Shown here piece after piece: positions 16,928 to 24,525 of a DNA stretch of 64,000 nucleotides (within the stretch, counting starts at the first letter, position 1; every line of letters begins with the position of its first letter). The stretch lies in the NCBI GenBank assembly GCA_030603665.1, contig JAUVXJ010000015.1:23781-87780 (forward strand), read 5' to 3'. The stretch is from Chloroflexota bacterium. Lineage in GTDB: Bacteria; Chloroflexota; Anaerolineae; UBA7937; B3-Chlor. The translations under genes were made by a program, and so were the position numbers. The notes under the pieces are model-generated. The model had not been told where the DNA came from, did not search any database, and saw only the letters and a program-made list of their open reading frames with translations.

Positions 16928-17776
16928 ATGACCACCTATTCTCCCAGTAACGCCACCGGAACGCATGCTCGCAGACTGCTTAGGGCTCTGGCTGAGGAAG
17001 GAAAGCTCGTCTTCTCAACCCGCGAGGCCAGGGAGGTTGCGGTGCGCGCGGGCATCCCCGCCGGGTATCTCTACGAACTATTGCATCACATGACGCAAAG
17101 CGGCCTCCTTGCGAGGCTTCGACGCGGCCTCTATGCCACATCCGAAGTAGCCTCAGGGAGGCCCCAGGCTCATCCATTCGCCATCGCCACGCACCTGGTG
17201 AGACCCTCCGCAATAAGCCACTGGTCGGCCCTCAGCCATCATGGCCTCACGGACCAAGTGCCTCGCATAGTGACAGCCTTCACGCCCAAGAAGGTAGTCA
17301 CACCGAGCATGCGCAGTGGAGAGCACAATGGCTCGGAGCGCCACGCGTGGAAGATCGCTGGAGTGGCATATGAGTACGTGTCAGTGAAGAAAGACCACTT
17401 CTTCGGGATCGAGCAAGTCTGGGTGGACGAAAACTCCCGGGTGCCCATCGCGGACCGGGAACGTACAGTTCTGGAGACCTTCATCTCACCGCGCCGGTTT
17501 GGCGGCATCGGCGTGGCCTTGGGCCTGATCGAGTCGCACGCCCGACAATTGCAGCTCGACCGCTTGGTGGAGTACACGCTCCGGTACAGCAAAATCTCCG
17601 TGGCCAAGCGGCTGGGATGGGCACTCGAGCGCGCGAATGTCGACGAGTCTCTCTTGGCTCCATTGCAGTCCATGCCAGCTACCCGCTACTACGCACTGGA
17701 CCCTGCGCAGCCCAGCCGAGGCCCCTGCAACAGGCTGTGGATGATCCAGGACAACCTGCAATCCAGGAGCGGCTGA
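16928..17776 (+). CDS. abiEi: AbiEi-family antitoxin / transcriptional repressor
   Basis: The 282-aa product has an N-terminal winged-helix region (AREVAVRAGIPAGYLYELLH, then GLLARLRRGLYA). The AbiEi domain follows: HPFAIATHLVRPSAISHWSA, ALSHHGLTDQ, and VPIADRERTVLETF near residue 175. It is the antitoxin half of a type IV toxin-antitoxin and phage-abortive-infection system, and in known examples also represses the operon. The stop overlaps the toxin start (TGATG). The C-terminal 30 residues are less conserved. Direct repeats flank the pair. Confidence 0.88.
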   Translation: MTTYSPSNATGTHARRLLRALAEEGKLVFSTREAREVAVRAGIPAGYLYELLHHMTQSGLLARLRRGLYATSEVASGRPQAHPFAIATHLVRPSAISHWSALSHHGLTDQVPRIVTAFTPKKVVTPSMRSGEHNGSERHAWKIAGVAYEYVSVKKDHFFGIEQVWVDENSRVPIADRERTVLETFISPRRFGGIGVALGLIESHARQLQLDRLVEYTLRYSKISVAKRLGWALERANVDESLLAPLQSMPATRYYALDPAQPSRGPCNRLWMIQDNLQSRSG

Positions 17777-18645
17777 TGCGACCTCTTCGGCTCCGTATTC
17801 AAGAGGCAGCGCGACAGTACGGCGTACCTCAGAACCTGATCGAAAAGGACTACGCACTAACCTACACCCTCGCGGGCCTGGCCTCCCAGTCCGACTTGAG
17901 AGACACGCTACTCTTCAAAGGAGGCACAGCCCTGAAGAAGGTGTTCTTCGGCGACTATCGCTTCTCCGAAGATCTCGACTTCTCCGGACAATCTGCTCCG
18001 AAGGACAGAGACCTTGAGAGCGCAATCCGGCAAGCTGTCCAGCACGCCGCAGAGCTGTTGTCAGAACACGGTCCCTTCTCGATTGAGGCGGTCCGTCGTC
18101 CGGAGCAGGAGCCGCATCCCGGCGGCCAAGACGCATTCCTCGTGAGGGTACAGTTCCCGTGGCATCCGGGGCCACTTTGTCAGATCAAGGTTGAGATCAC
18201 GCACGACGAGCTTGTCGTTCTCACGCCGAAGAAACGCACTCTGATTCACGGCTATGACGAAGACTTGCGCCCGCGGGTCTCATGCTACCAACTGGAGGAG
18301 ATTGTCGCCGAGAAACTCCGGGCGCTACTCCAGACCCACCAGAGACTCGCAACCCGGGGCTGGGGTCGCCAGCATGCACGCGACTACTACGACCTCTACC
18401 GCATTCTGGACGCGTTCTCCGACACGCTCGACGCACAGGACATCAGACGAGCGTTGAAGGCCAAAGCTGAGCACCGGCAGGTATCCTTTGCGGGCGTCAA
18501 CGACTTCTTCACTGAGGAGCTTGTTGCCACGGCGCGAGATCAGTGGGAGGGCAGCCTGAGTCCCGTAGTCTCACACCTTCCTGACTGTGACAGCGCACTG
18601 GAAAGGCTGAGAGAGCTCTTGCAGCGCAGCGGCGTACTTCCCTGA
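17776..18645 (+). CDS. abiEii: AbiEii-family nucleotidyltransferase toxin
   Basis: The 289-aa product carries the nucleotidyltransferase motif FKGGTALKKV followed by FSEDLDFS, with the two catalytic aspartates. An EEIVAEKLRALLQ motif and a DYYDLYRIL segment also belong to the family. Members transfer nucleotides, in the studied cases to tRNA, and arrest growth until neutralised by AbiEi. Translation starts at ATG 17776, sharing one base with the abiEi stop. Length is normal and motifs are intact. Confidence 0.9.
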   Translation: MRPLRLRIQEAARQYGVPQNLIEKDYALTYTLAGLASQSDLRDTLLFKGGTALKKVFFGDYRFSEDLDFSGQSAPKDRDLESAIRQAVQHAAELLSEHGPFSIEAVRRPEQEPHPGGQDAFLVRVQFPWHPGPLCQIKVEITHDELVVLTPKKRTLIHGYDEDLRPRVSCYQLEEIVAEKLRALLQTHQRLATRGWGRQHARDYYDLYRILDAFSDTLDAQDIRRALKAKAEHRQVSFAGVNDFFTEELVATARDQWEGSLSPVVSHLPDCDSALERLRELLQRSGVLP

Positions 18646-18742
18646 GCAGGTATTCGGGCGCACCACGCGATCAAGAATGCGCCGGGTCCTGCGCGCCGCC
18701 CACATTGGCCATCCGCCGTGGCACACCTTGCACCCTCGCCCC

Positions 18743-18830
18743 CCACTTCCCCTGCCGAACCTGGTCACCCGGCCTAGTGAAACAGTAGCCACCTGGCCAA
18801 TCCCCGAATCCCCCGCCTGGCCGATGTGTC
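18743..18830 (+). repeat. Repeat R2, right copy flanking abiE
   Basis: Direct repeat of 16743-16830 with six visible differences, four of them clustered in the centre (ATGCG versus AGTGA). A shorter third copy lies at 24203-24247. Here the repeat is followed by a TATACT element and a microprotein gene. Confidence 0.85.
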
Positions 18831-18852
18831 AAGGCCATTCCCCTGGTATACT
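18823..18852 (+). promoter_or_regulatory. Candidate R2-type promoter upstream of the 18906 microprotein
   Basis: GATGTGTC (18823-18830) is followed after 16 bases by TATACT (18847-18852) and GGG. The same two boxes at the same distance occur at 24240-24269, while the bases between differ. TGTGTC is a poor -35 hexamer, so an activator or an alternative sigma factor may be involved. Confidence 0.5.
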
Positions 18853-18905
18853 GGGTTCAGCCTCACACAGATGTTTCGCCGCCTCGGCGGCAAAGGAGGT
18901 CCAAT

Positions 18906-19070
18906 ATGGAGGGGATTCCGACGATTCTGCTGACTGTTCTCGCCGTGGCCGGCATATTGCTGGCGACAGTAGCGTGCGTGGTTGTACTGGTCGCTGCTGT
19001 CATCATGGTCGCCATAGTCGCCATAAGGCAGAGAAGAAACGCGATCCCGCCCGTCGCGCCGGCCGCGTGA
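18906..19070 (+). CDS. 54-aa single-pass membrane microprotein
   Basis: AAAGGAGG lies at ideal distance before ATG 18906. The product is almost entirely one long hydrophobic helix (residues 5-40, rich in Val, Ala, Leu and Ile), then RQRRN and a short Pro/Ala tail, giving an N-out, C-in topology by the positive-inside rule. I do not recognise a family. An R2-type promoter is upstream and another small gene follows 35 bases downstream. Confidence 0.6.
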   Translation: MEGIPTILLTVLAVAGILLATVACVVVLVAAVIMVAIVAIRQRRNAIPPVAPAA

Positions 19071-19105
19071 CCACGAAAACACAGCGTGAATATGGAGTGA
19101 GCTGC

Positions 19106-19279
19106 ATGAAGTACAGAGTCCATCGCTTTGATCTGAAGATGACCAGCGACCAGAGCAAGCTGGAGCAATTCCTCAACAGCCTGGAGGGCGAGGTTGTGGA
19201 GATAATCCCCAATGTTACGATGGGTCCCTTTTGGGTCCACCGGGTGGATTTCCTTCTCATCGTGGAGAAGGTGGGCTGA
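19106..19279 (+). CDS. 57-aa conserved-type hypothetical protein
   Basis: The product starts MKYRVHRFDLKMTSDQSKLE, continues with a helix (QFLNSLEGEVVEI) and ends VHRVDFLLIVEKVG. The alternating beta-alpha-beta pattern, with a paired N- and C-terminal strand, resembles small DUF4177-like folds; a related-looking 88-aa protein is at 55467. GGAGTGAG lies before the ATG. Function unknown. Confidence 0.6.
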   Translation: MKYRVHRFDLKMTSDQSKLEQFLNSLEGEVVEIIPNVTMGPFWVHRVDFLLIVEKVG

Positions 19280-19330
19280 GCAAGATCCAAGGCAATGCCA
19301 CCTGCTCCCAGCAGCGCCCTTGTCGGCAAC

Positions 19331-19370
19331 CCGCATGCTTCGATACAGCCTAGGGCCACTCAGCATGCTG
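19331..19370. repeat. 40-base GCATGC-ended repeat R4, copy 1
   Basis: Begins CCGCATGCTTCGATAC and ends CACTCAGCATGCTG. A copy in the opposite orientation lies at 63652-63691 with about five differences in the centre. Its ends carry the palindrome GCATGC. Its role is unknown. Confidence 0.6.
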
Positions 19371-19418
19371 TCTTGGTGAGGCTTCGGGTCAAGCGCATTC
19401 CGCCACCGACACAGCATC

Positions 19419-19532
19419 GTGAGCGTCGTGCTGAGCTTCCTGGGTGTCGTGCCGGTGGAGACCAACGTCATCCTGCTAGGCATTGGGGTCTTCGCCCTGG
19501 GCCTGGCTGCGCTGGACCGGGAGACTGGCTAG
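19419..19532 (+). pseudogene. Hydrophobic C-terminal fragment, possible decayed membrane protein
   Basis: From GTG 19419 the frame reads VSVVLSFLGVVPVETNVILL and a second hydrophobic run ending LDRETG, stopping at 19532. The open frame extends upstream only to 19380, and no ribosome binding site is visible. It looks like the last 40-50 residues of a membrane protein whose N-terminus is lost. The remaining 140 bases back to 19280 hold repeat R4. Confidence 0.35.
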
Positions 19533-19581
19533 CCACACGGCGCAGGCGTATCATCTCCGGTTATCAAAGGACAGAGCGTCC

Positions 19582-20391
19582 ATGGCCACAAGAACCAAGG
19601 TGACGCTAACCCCCGAGCAGGAAACCCTGCTGATTACACTCTATGCCAAGGCACAACCGGGCAACCCGCTGCTCTTTGACGCGAAGGCCCAGGACATCCT
19701 CAACCGGGTGGACTATGACTTTGCCCGCCTGCGTGTCCCTTACAAGACCGTCGTTCTGATCTGCCAGCGGGCCAAGAAGCTGGACATGGTTACGCGGGAC
19801 TTCCTGGGGGAGCACCCCGGCGCAGTGGTGCTGCAACTGGGCTGCGGTCTGGATAGCCGTTTCCTGCGCGTAGACGACGGCCTGGTCGACTGGTACGACC
19901 TGGACATGCCACCGGTGGTAGAACTCCGCCACCGCTTCTACACCGAAAGTCAACGCTACCACATGATCGCCGCCTCCGTAACCGACCTGGACTGGGTGAA
20001 CACGGTCGCGTCGGGCGGGCGGCCCGTGCTGGTGGTGGCTGAAGGATTGCTCATGTATCTGGACGAGGAGGACGTACGGCGACTGGTGCTCCGGCTGCAC
20101 GAGGCTTTCCCAGGCTGCCGCATGATCGCTGATGTCTTCAGTCGGCTGGCGGCCCGCTCGGCTACCAAGCATCCCTCGCTGAAATCCACCGGTGCGACTA
20201 TCGGGTGGGGCATGGACGATGCGCGTGAATTGGAGGCGTGGGCACCAGGTGTCCGCCTGCTGGAGGAGTGGTATTTCAGTGACGATCCCGACCTGGCCCG
20301 CCTCAGCTTGGGGTATCGCATGGCCTACAGGCTGGCCGGAGCCTTCAAGATAGTGCAGCGGGCGCACCGCATCGTGTACTACCAACTATGA
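19582..20391 (+). CDS. Class I SAM-dependent methyltransferase, TcmP/LCMT-type
   Basis: The 269-aa product has the leucine-carboxyl-methyltransferase-type signature: VVLQLGCGLDSRFLRVD (SAM motif I), a following DLDMPPVVELR, and VVAEGLLMYLDEEDVRRL. This set is typical of TcmP-like O-methyltransferases from secondary metabolism. AAAGGA lies about 10 bases before ATG 19582. The methyl acceptor is unknown. A second, unrelated methyltransferase follows 74 bases downstream. Confidence 0.82.
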   Translation: MATRTKVTLTPEQETLLITLYAKAQPGNPLLFDAKAQDILNRVDYDFARLRVPYKTVVLICQRAKKLDMVTRDFLGEHPGAVVLQLGCGLDSRFLRVDDGLVDWYDLDMPPVVELRHRFYTESQRYHMIAASVTDLDWVNTVASGGRPVLVVAEGLLMYLDEEDVRRLVLRLHEAFPGCRMIADVFSRLAARSATKHPSLKSTGATIGWGMDDARELEAWAPGVRLLEEWYFSDDPDLARLSLGYRMAYRLAGAFKIVQRAHRIVYYQL

Positions 20392-20465
20392 CCTGCGCCA
20401 ACGAACCGGTCACCCTCAGTTGATGTCCGTCGCCAAGCAGCAGACATAGACGCCAGGAGGAAGAA

Positions 20466-21242
20466 ATGGAGGACCAACCAACCTTTTTCGACTTCGCGGC
20501 TGAGGTGGGTCTGACCAAACACATCGGAGGAGTCGAGGCCACAGAAGCGCTCGTTGAGCTATGTCACATGGACAAAGTCAAATACGTCTTGGATGTCGGC
20601 TGTGGCGCCGGAGTGACTCCCTGCTTCATCGCCAAGAGGTATGGCTGTCGAGTCGTCGGCGTAGACGTTTCTGAGAGGATGGTCGAGAGGTCCAAGGAAA
20701 GGGCCAAGAGAGAGGATGTAGCAGACAGGGTTGAATTCAGGGTTGCAGACGCACAAGACCTGCCGTTCGAGGATGCCCTTTTCGATGCCGTCTTCACCGA
20801 GTCTGTAACCGCCTTTCCAGAGGACAAGCAGAAAGCTGTCAATGAGTACGTGCGGGTGACCAAGTCCGGAGGGTACGTCGGACTCAACGAGTCAGTCTGG
20901 CGGAAGGTACCGCCGCCACCAGAAGTGGTGGCCTGGGCTTCGCAGGATCTGGGTGCCACCGTGCAACCGCTGACTTCTGACGCTTGGACAGCGTTGCTGG
21001 AAAACGCCGGGCTGAGGGAGATAGCGGTGAGGACCTACGAAGTCAACACCAAAGACGAGGCAAGAGGAATACTGCGGCGGTACGGGTTGGCAGGAATGCT
21101 GCGCGTGACGTGGAGAATGCTGTCACTCTATGCTAGAAGCCCAGCCTACAGGAGCTTCGTGAGGCAAACACGAGAGCGTGGAATCCTGCCGGAGAACCTG
21201 GAGGAGTACTACGGATATGGGCTGTTCGTTGGGCAGAAGTGA
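20466..21242 (+). CDS. Class I SAM-dependent methyltransferase (type 11 / UbiE-like)
   Basis: The 258-aa product shows SAM motif I in VLDVGCGAGVTPC, an acidic residue in GVDVSERMVERSKERA and the motif II region FRVADAQDLPFEDALFDAV. CAGGAGGAAG precedes ATG. The C-terminal 60 residues (from EARGILRRYGLAGM to LEEYYGYGLFVGQK) are duplicated as a broken fragment at 22640-22818. The substrate is unknown. Confidence 0.85.
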   Translation: MEDQPTFFDFAAEVGLTKHIGGVEATEALVELCHMDKVKYVLDVGCGAGVTPCFIAKRYGCRVVGVDVSERMVERSKERAKREDVADRVEFRVADAQDLPFEDALFDAVFTESVTAFPEDKQKAVNEYVRVTKSGGYVGLNESVWRKVPPPPEVVAWASQDLGATVQPLTSDAWTALLENAGLREIAVRTYEVNTKDEARGILRRYGLAGMLRVTWRMLSLYARSPAYRSFVRQTRERGILPENLEEYYGYGLFVGQK

Positions 21243-21321
21243 ATGTGAACCCTCGCGGAGGTTCCAGAAGTCCGGGAGGCTGACAGGGTGTCGCGTCTTC
21301 CTGGCCACATGCCTTCTTCAT

Positions 21322-21378
21322 CCTTGCGAAGGTTTGAAACCTTCGCAAGGGTGTCGGGCCTGGAACGCGGGCCCGCTT
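21322..21378. repeat. Hairpin repeat R3, copy 1
   Basis: A perfect 14-base inverted repeat with a 1-base centre (21322-21350, arms CCTTGCGAAGGTTT and complement) is followed by GTGTCGGGCCTGGAACGCGGG. The same hairpin and tail occur in the other orientation at 63438-63487. There is no T-run, so it is probably a dispersed palindromic element rather than a simple terminator, although it sits just after a gene. Confidence 0.6.
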
Positions 21379-21440
21379 GGTGCTACACTCTGGACGTACA
21401 ACGGACCGCATGACGCCAGCCAGCCGAAGGAGACGCTGGA

Positions 21441-22547
21441 ATGAAAAAGCGACTGTTCGCCATCGACGCTGTTCGCGGTTGGGTGATGATCTTCATGGCG
21501 CTGGACCACGCCGTGCTCTTTACCTACTACCACATCTTCGCCGAAGGCTTTCAGGGCACACGCCCCAACCCTATGCCCGAAACACTGCACTACCTGACTC
21601 GGTTCATCACTCACTACTGTGCGCCGACCTTCTTCTTTCTCGCGGGCCTGGGCGTGGCCCTGTACACTCTCTCTCGAAGGTCCAGGGGGCTCAGCGAGGG
21701 CCAGATCACCCGCAAGCTGGTCAAGCGAGGGTTTCTTCTCGTCGCCCTCCAGTTGACCATCATCAACTTCACCTGGGGCTTCGGCCCGGACAGCGGCGCC
21801 AGCCTCGTTTACTTTGGCGTCCTCTCTTGCATCGGAACGGGTATGGTGGTTCTGGCCTTCGCCCGCCGACTGCCGCTGCCTGTCTTGGCGAGCGGCTCGG
21901 TCCTGCTCCTGCTCCTTCTGCCTGTACTGCTGGGCGCCTTCCCCGTTGCACCAGGCGTGGATCAGCCTCTCCTGGAGATCCTGCTACAGCCCAGCGACAA
22001 AGGGTGGGTCGCTGTCAACTATCCCATACTGCCGTGGCTGGGGGTGATGGGCCTGGGTTGCGCCTGTGGCTACTGGATAGCCGATAGACCCCAGAAGATA
22101 TCGCGGTTCTTCTTCATCTTGGGAGCGGTACTGCTGGCCGCCTGGCTGCCCCTTCGCCTCGTGGGCGGCTACGGGAACCTCACTCCGTACCTGGGCGGCG
22201 ATTGGCGAGACTTCCTGTTGATGTCCAAGTACCCTCCGAGCCTGGCCTTTCTGCTGTGGAACCTGGGAGGCATGTCTCTGGCCATAGCTGCGCACAGCCG
22301 TCTGGAGAACAGGCTGAGCTCCAACCGGTTCTTCGGCATCGTGGGTCTTTTCGGCAAGACCCCCCTCTTCTTCTACGTCGTCCACTTGCAGGTGTACAAG
22401 CTCCTGTCTCTGATTCCCTTCTTGAGGGGTAGTCTGCCAGCCGCATACCTCACCTGGCTGATAGGCCTGGCAGTCCTCGTCCCCCTCTGCGCGGGCTTCA
22501 ACTCGCTGAGGCAGAGATACCCCAACAGCGTGCTCCAGTACGTGTAG
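21441..22547 (+). CDS. Heparan-alpha-glucosaminide N-acetyltransferase-like membrane protein (DUF1624)
   Basis: The 368-aa polytopic protein begins RLFAIDAVRGWVMIFMALDH, the family signature in the first membrane helix, and has about ten hydrophobic segments. A further signature is HYCAPTFFFLAGLGVAL. Eukaryotic relatives move acetyl groups from acetyl-CoA across a membrane; bacterial members are presumed acyltransferases for surface sugars. GAAGGAG lies before the ATG. A TACACT element at about 21390 within the R3 tail may serve as a -10 box. Confidence 0.75.
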   Translation: MKKRLFAIDAVRGWVMIFMALDHAVLFTYYHIFAEGFQGTRPNPMPETLHYLTRFITHYCAPTFFFLAGLGVALYTLSRRSRGLSEGQITRKLVKRGFLLVALQLTIINFTWGFGPDSGASLVYFGVLSCIGTGMVVLAFARRLPLPVLASGSVLLLLLLPVLLGAFPVAPGVDQPLLEILLQPSDKGWVAVNYPILPWLGVMGLGCACGYWIADRPQKISRFFFILGAVLLAAWLPLRLVGGYGNLTPYLGGDWRDFLLMSKYPPSLAFLLWNLGGMSLAIAAHSRLENRLSSNRFFGIVGLFGKTPLFFYVVHLQVYKLLSLIPFLRGSLPAAYLTWLIGLAVLVPLCAGFNSLRQRYPNSVLQYV

Positions 22548-22639
22548 AGCATGAAGCCCCACGCGTGCTCTCGACCGACAGCAAGGCGGCCAGGGTGAGT
22601 GACATCATCGTAACAACCCGCGGGATCCGCGCCACAATC

Positions 22640-22818
22640 GAAGCCAGAGGAATACTGCGGCGGTATGTTCGTGGAGGAATGCCGGGTATCCTGCGCAGAA
22701 CTCCATCTCTGGATGCCAGGACCATAGCTTACAGAGGATTCGTCAAGTGAGCACGAGCGAGGAATCGGGCCCGAGGACCTTGACGAGTACGCCAGATACG
22801 GTGTCTAGGTCAGCAGAA
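22640..22818 (+). pseudogene. Decayed duplicate of the methyltransferase C-terminus
   Basis: The sequence reads EARGILRRYVRGGM, later YRGFVK, then a TGA. After a frameshift it continues ERGIGPEDLDEYARYGV and another stop. This parallels the last 60 residues of the methyltransferase at 20466. The N-terminal SAM domain is absent. The preceding bases from 22548 show nothing recognisable. Confidence 0.65.
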
Positions 22819-22841
22819 GACAAGCCAGTATCAATCCCCCG

Positions 22842-23819
22842 CTACGAGCGAAACGCCCGGCTAAGCACGTCGAGCTTAGCCGTATGCAGATCGGAAAGCC
22901 TGAGCTTCATCGCTCCCGCACTCTGCTCGGCGTGATGTGCCTTTGAGGCCCCCGGGATGGCAACCACCGTCTCGCCGTGAGCATTGACCAGCCAGCTCAA
23001 TGCGACTTGAGCAGGAGTGGCGTCGTACTCGGCGGCCAGTTCTTCCAAGGCCTCCACCAGAGGGCGACTGCGCTGGATACTGCGTCGCAACCTCATTCTT
23101 CGGCCGAAAGGCGCTTGGCTAAGCATCTCAAGATTCTTGTGGAACTTGCCAGTCAGCAAGCCCGACGCCAGCGGCGACCAAGCAACGATAGTCACCCCCA
23201 ATTCCTTTGCAGCCTCCAACACCCCGTTGGTCTCAATCTTCCGGTGGAGCAGATTGTACTGCACCTGGTTCACCGCCAGAGGCAGCCCACGTTTCGCTAG
23301 CGCCGCATGGGCGCGCCGCATCTGCTCAGCGTTGAAATTGCTCACCCCAACCGAGCGGATCTTTCCAGCCTTCACCAGATCCGCCATGGCGTCCATCTCA
23401 GCCTCCGGAGAAGAGAACCCCCACGGTTGGTGCACCATATACAGGTCGATGGTGTAGCCGCTCAAGAACCGGATGCGATCGTCGATCGTCTGGGGGATGT
23501 TGGCCGCAGTGCGTAGAAGCGGGGACCACTTGGTCGCTACCACCACTTCATCGTCCTGCTTGCCCGCAGCCTTCAATGCGTTGGCCAAGCCCTGCTCCGA
23601 GCGCCCGCTGCCGTACATCTCCGCGGTGTCGAACCAGTTGATGCCGCTTTCGAGGGCGGTCTTGACGATAACATTCATCTGCTCCTGCGAGAGGTCCCGC
23701 ATCATCAACCGGAATATCCCCCTGCTTCCTGAGAACTGCATCACACCCAGTCCGATGGGTGTGACCTCAATGCCTGTGTGTCCTAGGCTTCGCTTCTGTA
23801 TTGCCCCACTCGTTGTCAT
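22842..23819 (-). CDS. Aldo/keto reductase
   Basis: The 325-aa product is a full-length AKR. The N-terminal strand is VTPIGLGVMQF, and the catalytic tetrad regions are visible as WFDTAEMYGSGRSE (Asp, Tyr), VVATKWSP (Lys) and LYMVHQPWG (His). NADPH-binding segments near the C-terminus include VVAIPGASKAHHAEQ. The ATG at 23819 has only a weak GGGTAGG upstream. The substrate is not predictable; its neighbours give no pathway clue. Confidence 0.88.
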   Translation of the reverse strand: MTTSGAIQKRSLGHTGIEVTPIGLGVMQFSGSRGIFRLMMRDLSQEQMNVIVKTALESGINWFDTAEMYGSGRSEQGLANALKAAGKQDDEVVVATKWSPLLRTAANIPQTIDDRIRFLSGYTIDLYMVHQPWGFSSPEAEMDAMADLVKAGKIRSVGVSNFNAEQMRRAHAALAKRGLPLAVNQVQYNLLHRKIETNGVLEAAKELGVTIVAWSPLASGLLTGKFHKNLEMLSQAPFGRRMRLRRSIQRSRPLVEALEELAAEYDATPAQVALSWLVNAHGETVVAIPGASKAHHAEQSAGAMKLRLSDLHTAKLDVLSRAFRS

Positions 23820-24202
23820 CGTCCTACCCCGCTCTCTGTATCATGTTGCACCACATACTATCATACAGGTCTCACGTCCTTTCGTCCAGCGTCCCGAGGC
23901 ATGCTGGATCGTTGGTGAGGCGGAACGCCACTGCTGCAGGCAGCGGCCCCAGTGGCACCTCGGACAACGAAGGTAGAGTTACGTTTGGGTTCGATAGTAT
24001 GGAGAAGCAGAAACTGCGCAAAGCTGCAACCCACCACTGACCCACATTGGAGGAAGGTGATATCCACATGGTTCTGACCGTGCCAAGGCACGGAGTTGCA
24101 CCCGGCTTTCGCAGTGAGGCCACCGGGAGTGAGAACTGGCGTGCCTCCCTAGTGCCTTTCATGCAAGGATCGGCACATTGGTCACTTGACCAACACAAAG
24201 GT
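23820..24202. other. Intergenic region without a supported gene
   Basis: This region lies upstream of the divergent aldo/keto reductase. A short + frame from ATG 24068 has GGAGGAAGG about 12 bases upstream but runs through repeat R2 with composition unlike the neighbouring genes, so I do not call it. TTGGTCACTTGACCAA at 24175-24190 is a near-perfect inverted repeat just upstream of R2 copy 3 and may be an operator. Confidence 0.4.
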
Positions 24203-24247
24203 CAGCCACCTGGCCAATCAACAAATCCCCCCCATGGCCGATGTGTC
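24203..24247 (+). repeat. Repeat R2, short third copy
   Basis: CAGCCACCTGGCCAATC and ATGGCCGATGTGTC match the right half of the abiE-flanking repeats; the left half is replaced by a different sequence containing an inverted repeat. It is followed, as at 18830, by TATACT after 16 bases. Confidence 0.65.
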
Positions 24248-24269
24248 GGGAGATGTCCTCCTGTATACT
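24240..24269 (+). promoter_or_regulatory. Candidate R2-type promoter upstream of the 24301 gene
   Basis: GATGTGTC (24240-24247), 16 unconserved bases, TATACT (24264-24269), then GGG. The spacing matches the element at 18823-18852 exactly. It leaves a 5' leader of about 25 bases before the 59-aa gene. Confidence 0.5.
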
Positions 24270-24300
24270 GGGAGCAGATTCAAGAATACAGGAGGCAATC

Positions 24301-24480
24301 ATGGAACTCGCGTTGAGTGGGTATGGCATCAGGGTCAAGGTGCTGAGAGAGCAAGTTGAAGGGGGGACTGGCCGTGAAGTGAAGCAGGTGTACCGGCATC
24401 GCTCCTCAGAGCAGCATCGGGACTATCAGGAGGACTATTTGCGGGCGTCTGGCTCTCGCTACGTGTCACCCATCAGGTAG
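24301..24480 (+). CDS. 59-aa protein of unknown family, paralogue of the gene at 128
   Basis: ATG 24301 follows CAGGAGGCA. The product keeps MELA, GYGI-R-V-K-V-LRE at the N-terminus and ASGSRYVSPIR at the very end, as in the 63-aa protein at 128, with a variable charged centre (about 40% charged residues). There is no signal or membrane segment. It is followed 45 bases later by a membrane-protein gene, probably in one operon under the R2-type promoter. Function unknown. Confidence 0.7.
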   Translation: MELALSGYGIRVKVLREQVEGGTGREVKQVYRHRSSEQHRDYQEDYLRASGSRYVSPIR

Positions 24481-24525
24481 TTGAGCTAAGATGAGGCCGT
24501 TGACAAGTTTCCAAGGAGGTTGACG

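Noticed and set aside
24068..24316. Short + ORF with GGAGGAAGG upstream
   Set aside because: It runs through repeat R2 and its promoter into the next gene's start; composition changes along the frame and no family is visible.
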